Origin: Lawsonibacter sp. | GTDB taxonomy: Bacteria > Bacillota > Clostridia > Oscillospirales > Oscillospiraceae | NCBI GenBank assembly: GCA_022798155.1 | Contig: JAAWLY010000067.1 | Coordinates: 1-11,219, forward strand | DNA: 11,219 bases | Reading direction: 5' to 3' | Shown: piece after piece, positions 6,117 through 11,219 of the stretch | Layout of the letters: each line of letters begins with the position of its first letter | Position numbering within the stretch: position 1 is the stretch's first letter | Program-made: the position numbers and the translations under genes | The notes under the pieces: generated by a model | What the model saw: only the letters and a program-made list of their open reading frames with translations | What the model was told of the DNA's origin: nothing | The model's database searches: none

Positions 6117-6824
6117 TTACAGCCCCTCCCGCTCCATCAGCTGGGCATAGGTTTGAACCTGGAAGTCTGCCAGGGCGTTGATCTGCTCCCGCTCGCGGTC
6201 GGAGTAAGCGTCGTAGACGGCCACAGACTGGATGCCCGCGTTCTTGGCCGCCTCAATGCCAATCAGGGAGTCCTCAAACACCAGGCACTCCTCCGGGGCC
6301 GCCCCCAACTCTGACATCACCCGCAGATAAATCTCCGGGTTGGGCTTGATCTCTCTGGCGTCCTCCCGGGTGTACACCAGGGTAAACAGCTCGTCGATCT
6401 TTGCCTTGGCCAGCATGTTTACGTTCTGGGTGCGGTAGATGTCCATATTGCCCCGGCGGGTGGTGGTGGCGATGACCAAAGTAAAGCCCCGCTGCTTCAG
6501 CTTGTGGAGGAACACGTCGGCGTCCGGCTTATAGTCGATGACGTTTTTTAAAAATTCCTGGGCGATCTCATAGCGCAGGGTGTGGATTTCCTCCGGGGTC
6601 AAGAGACTGTTGTACTTCTCCCCCAGAAAGGCGCAGTAGTCCACATAGGGGCTGGCCGATTTGCTGAACCGGCGCAGGGCCTCGTCCCGCTGGGCCTGGA
6701 CATCTCCCGCCTCCTCCCCGCCCAGGCGGGCAATCAGCGCCCGGTCCACGTCGTTCCACACCCCCACTGAGTCGATCAGGGTGCCATCCATGTCAAAGAT
6801 AATCACTTTTTTGCCTTCCAGCAT
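6117..6824 (-). CDS. HAD-superfamily hydrolase (beta-phosphoglucomutase/phosphatase-like subfamily)
   Basis: This 235-residue cytoplasmic enzyme carries all HAD motifs. The nucleophile motif DMDGTLIDS has Asp11 and acid/base Asp13; Thr120/121 lies in LVIATTTRR; Lys160 in EIKPNPEIY; and the metal-binding acidic pair Glu184-Asp185 in VFEDSLIGIEAAKNAG. A helical cap (about residues 18-95) sits between motifs I and II, as in the beta-phosphoglucomutase/phosphoglycolate phosphatase group. AGGAGC lies 8 bp before the ATG. The gene starts 50 bp after pyrD and is followed by a good terminator, so it is the last gene of the pyr operon. A role as a nucleotide or sugar-phosphate phosphatase tied to pyrimidine metabolism is inference from context; the sequence does not give the substrate. 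Confidence 0.9.
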   Translation of the reverse strand: MLEGKKVIIFDMDGTLIDSVGVWNDVDRALIARLGGEEAGDVQAQRDEALRRFSKSASPYVDYCAFLGEKYNSLLTPEEIHTLRYEIAQEFLKNVIDYKPDADVFLHKLKQRGFTLVIATTTRRGNMDIYRTQNVNMLAKAKIDELFTLVYTREDAREIKPNPEIYLRVMSELGAAPEECLVFEDSLIGIEAAKNAGIQSVAVYDAYSDREREQINALADFQVQTYAQLMEREGL

Positions 6825-6845
6825 TATATACCGCTCCTTTGGAAA

Positions 6846-6868
6846 GCGGGGCGGCTCCGCCGTCCCGC
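6846..6868. other. GC-rich stem-loop between pyrD and the HAD gene
   Basis: GCGGGGCGGC (6846-6855) pairs with GCCGTCCCGC (6859-6868) around a TCC loop. On the - (operon) strand there is one A/C mismatch in the middle, and only TTT follows the stem before the HAD ribosome site. It may lower read-through into the HAD gene or protect the 3' end of the pyr mRNA; it is too weak to be called a terminator. Confidence 0.35.
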
Positions 6869-6874
6869 TGGTTC

Positions 6875-7780
6875 TTAAATGATACCCCGGATTTCCGAGA
6901 TATTGTCAATATGGTTATCCTCCAGATATTTCTCCATGCCGTCAATGACGTCCAGACACAGTCTGGGGTCCATAAAGTTGGCCGCGCCGATCTGTACCAC
7001 CGTGGCCCCGGCCATGATAAACTCAATGGCGTCCTGCCAGGTGGTGATGCCCCCGATGCCCATTACCGGGATGGACAGGGCGTGGGCCACCTGGTGGACC
7101 ATGCGCAGGGAGATGGGCTTGATGGCCGGGCCGGACAGGCCGGCGTAGACGTTGTCAAAGACGGGTTTGCGCTTTTTGATGTCGATGGCCATGGCCTGAT
7201 AGGTGTTGGTCAGGGAGACGCCGTCGGCCCCCTCCTCCTGGCACACCCGGGCCAGGGCCACCACGTCCTCCGCGTTGGGGGACAGCTTGACCACCAGCTT
7301 GTGTTTGCAGATGGCCCGCACCTTCTTCACGATGTCCCGGGCGATCTCCGCCTTGAGGCCGAAACTCATGCACCCGGCCTTGGTGTTGGGGCAGGAGATG
7401 TTCAGCTCCAGCAGGTCCAGCTCGTGCTCGTTGAGCAAGGCCGCCCCCTCCAGGTAGTCCTCCTCCGAGTGCCCCCCCATGTTGACGATGTTCACCAGGT
7501 CCAGGGAGTTCATCCGGTCCAGGTCGCAGTCAATAAAGTGCTGAATCCCGGGGTTCTCCATGCCCACGCTGTTCATCACGCCGCTGGCCGTCTCCCACAC
7601 CCGGATGCCGTCGTTGCCGGCGCAGGGGTGGAGGGTCAGGCCCTTGGAGCACAGCCCGCCCAGCTTTTGAATATCGAAATACTCGTTGAACTCCCTGCCA
7701 AAGCCGCAGGTCCCCGAGGCCAGGGCCACCGGGTTTTTAAAGGTCACGCCGGCAAAGACCGTCTCTAACCGCTTGCTCAT
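6875..7780 (-). CDS. pyrD: Dihydroorotate dehydrogenase B, catalytic subunit (class 1B)
   Basis: The 301-residue FMN enzyme oxidises dihydroorotate to orotate, the fourth step of UMP synthesis, in the cytoplasm. It works as a complex with PyrK, which passes electrons to NAD+. Visible signs are the FMN-site start FKNPVALASGTCGFG (14-28), Lys46 in SKGLTLHP, the catalytic loop NISCPN with the class 1 base Cys130, Lys165 in VVKLSPN, and the phosphate-binding GIGGI near 241-245. Cys rather than Ser as base marks class 1; the overlapping pyrK marks class 1B. The ATG overlaps the pyrK stop in an ATGA, so the two subunits are translationally coupled. The length is normal and nothing is missing. Confidence 0.97.
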   Translation of the reverse strand: MSKRLETVFAGVTFKNPVALASGTCGFGREFNEYFDIQKLGGLCSKGLTLHPCAGNDGIRVWETASGVMNSVGMENPGIQHFIDCDLDRMNSLDLVNIVNMGGHSEEDYLEGAALLNEHELDLLELNISCPNTKAGCMSFGLKAEIARDIVKKVRAICKHKLVVKLSPNAEDVVALARVCQEEGADGVSLTNTYQAMAIDIKKRKPVFDNVYAGLSGPAIKPISLRMVHQVAHALSIPVMGIGGITTWQDAIEFIMAGATVVQIGAANFMDPRLCLDVIDGMEKYLEDNHIDNISEIRGII

Positions 7781-8487
7781 GCGCCAAACACCTCCCAGCC
7801 TTCCATGACGGGGCCGTCCTTGCAGGCCCGCTTATTGCCGCTCCTGGTCTTGCAGGTACACACCAGACAGGCCCCGATGCCGCAGGCCATGCGGTTTTCC
7901 ATGGACACGTAGACCTTGGCCTTGGCCCCGGCGTCTACACACTTTTTATACAGCACCTTCATCATAATCTCAGGCCCGCAGGCCATGATTACGTCGTATT
8001 GGGTGGGGTCGATATCGTCGGTGACAAAGCCGCCCACGTTGACAGTCACCTTATCCGCGACTTTCTCATACTCCTCCACCAGCATGGGCTGGCCGGAGAA
8101 GCCCAGGTAGACGTCTACCGTGCTGTCCGGGTGGGCCTTTTTCAGCTCCTTCGCCGTCAGGTACAGCGGGGCGACGCCCACGCCGCCCCCCACCAGGGCG
8201 ATTTTGCCCTGGGCGGCGGGGAAACCGTTGCCATGGGGGCCGTCCAGCCTGATCTCCTCCCCCGGCTTCAGGTCCCGGAAGATTTCTGTCCCCTGACCCA
8301 CCACCTTATATAGGAAGCTGACCGTTTTGCCGTCGGAGTCGAACACGCTGATGGGCCGGGACAGGACGGGGTACTGGTCCCAGGCCCGGAGCATGTAGAA
8401 CTGACCCATTTTCGCCTCGTTGTCCGCCTCCACTTTCATAAAACAGAAGTCGTCCGCAACCACGCGGTTTTCTAAAATTTTTGCCAT
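7777..8487 (-). CDS. pyrK: Dihydroorotate dehydrogenase B, electron transfer subunit
   Basis: The 236-residue iron-sulfur flavoprotein moves electrons from PyrD's FMN through a [2Fe-2S] cluster and FAD to NAD+. The FAD-binding motif RPISVF is at 44-49. The nucleotide-binding loop GGGVGVAPL is at about 100-108, and the acceptor-side MACGPE at about 168-173. The cluster ligands are Cys202, Cys207, Cys210 and Cys222 (C-x4-C-x2-C-x11-C). AGGAGG lies 5 bp before the ATG, a strong ribosome site. The gene follows the symporter stop by 27 bp and overlaps pyrD by 4 bp (ATGA). Length and ligands are complete, so a functional 1B complex is expected. Confidence 0.97.
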   Translation of the reverse strand: MAKILENRVVADDFCFMKVEADNEAKMGQFYMLRAWDQYPVLSRPISVFDSDGKTVSFLYKVVGQGTEIFRDLKPGEEIRLDGPHGNGFPAAQGKIALVGGGVGVAPLYLTAKELKKAHPDSTVDVYLGFSGQPMLVEEYEKVADKVTVNVGGFVTDDIDPTQYDVIMACGPEIMMKVLYKKCVDAGAKAKVYVSMENRMACGIGACLVCTCKTRSGNKRACKDGPVMEGWEVFGA

Positions 8488-8514
8488 AAAATCCTCCTCG
8501 CTTTCCTTGGCAGG

Positions 8515-9858
8515 TCACTGGGCGTTGTACTTGCTCTCGTCCAGCTTCCCCTCGCTCTTGGCCACGCAGATGCTGGTCACCGCGTCGCCCACCACGTTCA
8601 GGGAGGTCACCAGCATCTCGATGGGCCGGTTGATGGCCAGAATCAGGGCGTAGGCCAGCAGGGCGGCGTCGTTGGTGAAGCCCACGCCGGACAGGATGGT
8701 AAACAGGATCACCGCGCCGGCGCCGGGGGCGGCGGGGGTGCCGGCGGAGGCGATGAGGGCCAGCAGGGCAATCACAACCAGCTGGGGGAAGGAGACAGGG
8801 TAGCCCGCGCAGCCGGCGATAAAGACGGTGGCTACCACCTGCATGATGGCGGTGCCGTTCATGTTGATGGTCATGCCCAGGGGCAGGACGAAGGAAGCGA
8901 TGGTCTCATCCACGCCGAAGCCCTCCACGCAGGTCTTTTGGTTCAGGGGCAGGGTGGCGGCGCTGGAGGAGGTGGAGAAGCCGAAGATGGCCACATTTGC
9001 AATCTTTTTAATAAAGGTGATGGGGTTCTGCTTGGCCAGCACGGCCACAAACAGAGGGTAGCCCACCAGCAGGAAGAGGAAGAGCAGCACGGTGGTGACC
9101 ACCACATAGGCCAGGGCGGGCTTGAGGTAGTTTACGCCGTAGCTGGCGAAGGTGCGGGTCAGCAGCATAAAGATGGCAACGGGGCCGAACTTGGAGACCA
9201 CATAGTTTAAAAAGACCACCACCACGTCGTTGACCTCGGTAATCAGCTTTTTCAAAAGCTCGGTCTTCTCCTCGGGCAGGGCGTTCATGCACAGGCCCAC
9301 CGCCACGGCCAAAAAGACGATAGACAGCACCGCCGTGTTGCTGGAGAAGGCGGTGGCGATGTTGGCGGGGACGATGTTCAGCACCACGTTCAGGGGGTTG
9401 GAGCCGGTGGAGCCCGCCGCGCCGGACAGGCCCTCCACCTGGGCGCTGAACAGGCCCATGTTATAGCATACAGTACCCACCGCGCAGGCCAGCACCAGGG
9501 CAAAAAAGGAGCACAGCAGGAAAATGCCGATGGTTTTCACCGAGATGCGTCCCAGGGTCCGCGCGTCGGAGATCTGCCCGATGGCCAGGGCGATGGAGGT
9601 GAACACCATGGGGACGATGACCAGCTGGAGGGACTTGATAAACAGCTGGCCCACGATGTAGAAGATCCCCAGGGCGCTCTCCGCCCCGGCCTGGGTGATG
9701 TCCTGGAAGAGCAGGTTGTTAATCATCGTCCAGGCAGCCCCGCTGCCCGAGCTGTTCAGCGATTCCCGCACAAACAGCAGAATCAGGCCGGCCGCCAGAC
9801 CGCAGACCAGGGAAACAGTCATCTTTTTCGCCAGAGATGTGGTTGTGGTTTTCTTCAT
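8515..9858 (-). CDS. Dicarboxylate/amino acid:cation symporter (DAACS family) inside the pyr operon
   Basis: The 447-residue membrane protein belongs to the Glt/DctA elevator transporters, which couple uptake of a carboxylate or amino acid to Na+ or H+. Family marks are the serine-rich hairpin 1 FSTSSSAATLP (294-304), NMNGTA (332-337) in TM7, hairpin 2 SAGTPAAPGAG (371-381) and a TM8 ending TSLNVVGD (418-425). By my alignment to archaeal GltPh TM8, Asp390, Asp394 and Arg397 become Asn410, Glu414 and Val417, while Thr418, Asn421 and the sodium-site Asp425 are kept. Loss of the arginine that holds the side-chain carboxylate argues against glutamate/aspartate as substrate. AGGAGA lies 6 bp before the ATG. 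The gene sits 51 bp after pyrC and 27 bp before pyrK, so it is transcribed with them. Import of orotate, dihydroorotate or another pathway compound is inferred. Confidence 0.93.
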   Translation of the reverse strand: MKKTTTTSLAKKMTVSLVCGLAAGLILLFVRESLNSSGSGAAWTMINNLLFQDITQAGAESALGIFYIVGQLFIKSLQLVIVPMVFTSIALAIGQISDARTLGRISVKTIGIFLLCSFFALVLACAVGTVCYNMGLFSAQVEGLSGAAGSTGSNPLNVVLNIVPANIATAFSSNTAVLSIVFLAVAVGLCMNALPEEKTELLKKLITEVNDVVVVFLNYVVSKFGPVAIFMLLTRTFASYGVNYLKPALAYVVVTTVLLFLFLLVGYPLFVAVLAKQNPITFIKKIANVAIFGFSTSSSAATLPLNQKTCVEGFGVDETIASFVLPLGMTINMNGTAIMQVVATVFIAGCAGYPVSFPQLVVIALLALIASAGTPAAPGAGAVILFTILSGVGFTNDAALLAYALILAINRPIEMLVTSLNVVGDAVTSICVAKSEGKLDESKYNAQ

Positions 9859-9879
9859 ACAATTTCTCCTTTTCTCTCT

Positions 9880-9901
9880 GGCCGGGACAGGCTGCCCGGC
9901 C
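9880..9901. other. Stem-loop between pyrC and the symporter gene
   Basis: GGCCGGG (9880-9886) and CCCGGCC (9895-9901) pair perfectly around an 8-base loop in the 51-bp gap. No T-tract follows on the operon strand; instead a purine-rich stretch leads to the symporter ribosome site. It could be a processing or mRNA-stability element that sets pyrC and symporter levels apart; there is no evidence for termination. Confidence 0.4.
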
Positions 9902-9909
9902 GCTCCTTC

Positions 9910-11181
9910 TTACACCTCATACACTACCCGGCCGCCGCAGATGGTGCAGCGCACCCTTCCATAAAGCTCCATGCCGATAAAGGGGGAGTTGCACGACTTG
10001 GAATGGAACTTGTCCTCCTCCACCGTCCACTTCTCCCGCTCGTCGAAGATCACCAGGTCGGCGGGAGCTCCGGCCTTCAGCGTGCCGCAGGGCAGGTTGT
10101 AGAACCTGGCGGGGTTGACGGTCATCTTCTCCAGCAGCTGGAGCATGGTCAGGTGCCCCTTGCGCACCAGGTTGGTTACCCCCAGGGCCAGGGCGGTCTC
10201 CAGGCCGATCATACCGCTGGGGGCCTGGGCCAGTCCCTTGGCCTTCTCCTCCCGGCTGTGGGGGGCGTGGTCGGTGGCGATAAAGTCGATGGTGCCGTCT
10301 TTCAGTCCCCGGATCAGGGCGTAGCGGTCGGCCTCGCACCGCAGGGGGGGATTGACCTTGGCCAGACTGCCCCGCTCCAAAACGGACTGCTCGGTGAGGG
10401 AGAAGTGCTGGGGGGTCACCTCGGCAAAAACGGGAGCGCTCAGCCCCTTCATAGCCCGGACCACATCCACCGACGCCCCGCTGCTGATGTGCTGGATATC
10501 CACCCGGGCCCCGGAGCGCAGGGCCAGCATACAGTCCCGGGCCACCAGCGACTCCTCCGCCAGGGCGGGGGCACCCCCCACCCCCAGCTGTCGGGAGACA
10601 GCGCCCTGGTTAACGCCGGGGCTGGCGATGAGGGCGGGGTCCTCCTCGTGGAGGCTGATGGGCACATCCAGCTCTCGGGCCAGCTTCATGGCCGCAAAGA
10701 GCAAGGCGGTATCCATGATGGGGATGCCGTCGTCGGTGAAGCCGGCGGCCCCCGCCGCCCGCAGGGCCCGCATGTCGGTGAGCTCTTTGCCCTGAAGGCC
10801 CTTGGTCACCGCCGCCGCGCTGTATACGCGGATAGGCAGCCGGCTCATCCGGCCGGTCAGCTCAGACAGGATCTCTGCCTCGTCCACCACCGGCTTGGTG
10901 TTGGCCATGCAGATCACAGAAGTAAAGCCTCCGGCCGCCGCGGCCGCCGCGCCGGTGACAATGTCCTCCTTATAGGTCAGGCCGGGGTCGCGGAAGTGGA
11001 CGTGGATATCCACCAGCCCGGGAGCTACAATCTTCCCCTGGGCGTCGATGACCCGCCGGTAGTTTCCACTTTTGGGGAACTTCCCCAGCGCCTTGATTTT
11101 GCCGTCCTCCAGAACGACGTCCAGCGCCTCGTCTATGCCGGAGGCGGGGTCTACCACACGGCCGTCTTTAATCAGGATCAT
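9910..11181 (-). CDS. pyrC: Dihydroorotase (type I)
   Basis: The 423-residue zinc amidohydrolase closes carbamoyl-aspartate to dihydroorotate, the third step of UMP synthesis. Metal and substrate motifs are complete: DIHVHFRDPG with His60 and His62, the substrate loop CMANTKP (91-97), and TDDG (149-152), whose Asp takes the place of the bridging carboxylated lysine of other dihydroorotases. His178 lies in SLHEED, His231 in IQHISSG, and Asp304 and His308 in IATDHAPHSREEK. Length and the TDDG motif fit the type I enzymes of Gram-positive bacteria. AAGGAGC lies about 6 bp before the ATG, inside the preceding coding frame. The ATG overlaps the stop of the upstream gene in an ATGA, so the two are coupled. 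The symporter gene follows after 51 bp. Confidence 0.97.
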   Translation of the reverse strand: MILIKDGRVVDPASGIDEALDVVLEDGKIKALGKFPKSGNYRRVIDAQGKIVAPGLVDIHVHFRDPGLTYKEDIVTGAAAAAAGGFTSVICMANTKPVVDEAEILSELTGRMSRLPIRVYSAAAVTKGLQGKELTDMRALRAAGAAGFTDDGIPIMDTALLFAAMKLARELDVPISLHEEDPALIASPGVNQGAVSRQLGVGGAPALAEESLVARDCMLALRSGARVDIQHISSGASVDVVRAMKGLSAPVFAEVTPQHFSLTEQSVLERGSLAKVNPPLRCEADRYALIRGLKDGTIDFIATDHAPHSREEKAKGLAQAPSGMIGLETALALGVTNLVRKGHLTMLQLLEKMTVNPARFYNLPCGTLKAGAPADLVIFDEREKWTVEEDKFHSKSCNSPFIGMELYGRVRCTICGGRVVYEV

Positions 11182-11219
11182 ACCGCCGCTCCTTTCAAAT
11201 ACTCATAGATGACCCGGGC
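11178..11219 (-). CDS. C-terminal end of the gene upstream of pyrC (truncated by window edge)
   Basis: On the - strand the frame reads ARVIYEYLKGAAV and then TGA (11180-11178), which overlaps the pyrC ATG as ATGA. The four-base overlap, with the pyrC ribosome site inside the frame, is strong evidence of a real coupled gene. Thirteen residues do not identify it. Another pyrimidine gene is likely from its position, but I cannot choose one. Confidence 0.6.
   Translation of the reverse strand, partial: ARVIYEYLKGAAV

Noticed and set aside
6839..7768. A 309-codon open frame on the + strand opposite pyrD
   Set aside because: It is a shadow of pyrD codon bias, rich in Gly, His and Val, with no start signal and no recognisable domain.
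10003..11208. A 401-codon open frame on the + strand opposite pyrC
   Set aside because: Its product is low-complexity and rich in Gly, Gln, Leu and Val, with no family features. It mirrors the G/C-ending codons of pyrC, whose motifs are complete on the other strand.

Overview
The window looks like chromosomal DNA of a GC-rich, Gram-positive-type Clostridia, most like the gut Oscillospiraceae (Flavonifractor/Lawsonibacter-like). The reasons are strong AGGAGG-type ribosome sites, a class 1B dihydroorotate dehydrogenase pair (pyrK-pyrD), a type I dihydroorotase, GC-rich hairpin terminators and strongly G/C-ending codons. The lineage is inferred from style, not from a marker gene.

Layout. (1) 1-719, + strand: the tail of an unrecognised protein, overlapped by what looks like the C-terminal part of a DUF4179-type membrane/anti-sigma protein that has lost its N-terminus; this region seems decayed. 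(2) 720-931: a perfect 24-bp tandem repeat, then a promoter, a strong hairpin with a T-tract and a ribosome site packed into about 90 bp. (3) 932-2210, + strand: a HIT-family nucleotide hydrolase followed 7 bp later by a LysR-type regulator, ending at a bidirectional terminator. (4) 2279-3931, - strand: a methyl-accepting chemotaxis protein with its own promoter; its extracellular domain carries the His/Cys/His/His pattern of a CZB zinc-binding domain. (5) 4151-5899, - strand: a Na+/phosphate cotransporter with a fused PhoU-like domain and its own promoter. (6) 6117-11219, - strand: a pyrimidine biosynthesis operon, read from the right edge: unknown gene tail, pyrC, a DAACS-family carboxylate/amino-acid symporter, pyrK, pyrD, a HAD phosphatase and a terminator. 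The first two overlap by ATGA, as do pyrK and pyrD; the other gaps are 27-51 bp.

How the genes work together. PyrC makes dihydroorotate and PyrD/PyrK oxidise it to orotate with NAD+. The symporter between pyrC and pyrK may import a pathway compound or precursor: DctA, of the same family, is known to carry orotate in enteric bacteria, and this copy lacks the arginine used by acidic amino-acid carriers. The phosphatase at the end may act on a nucleotide or sugar phosphate. The chemoreceptor and phosphate transporter are separate units with no obvious link to the pyr genes.

Most of the window is ordinary housekeeping DNA. The points most worth a second look are the symporter inside the pyr operon, the extracellular CZB-like chemoreceptor, the compressed promoter/hairpin leader before the HIT gene, and the repeat plus gene remnant at the left end.
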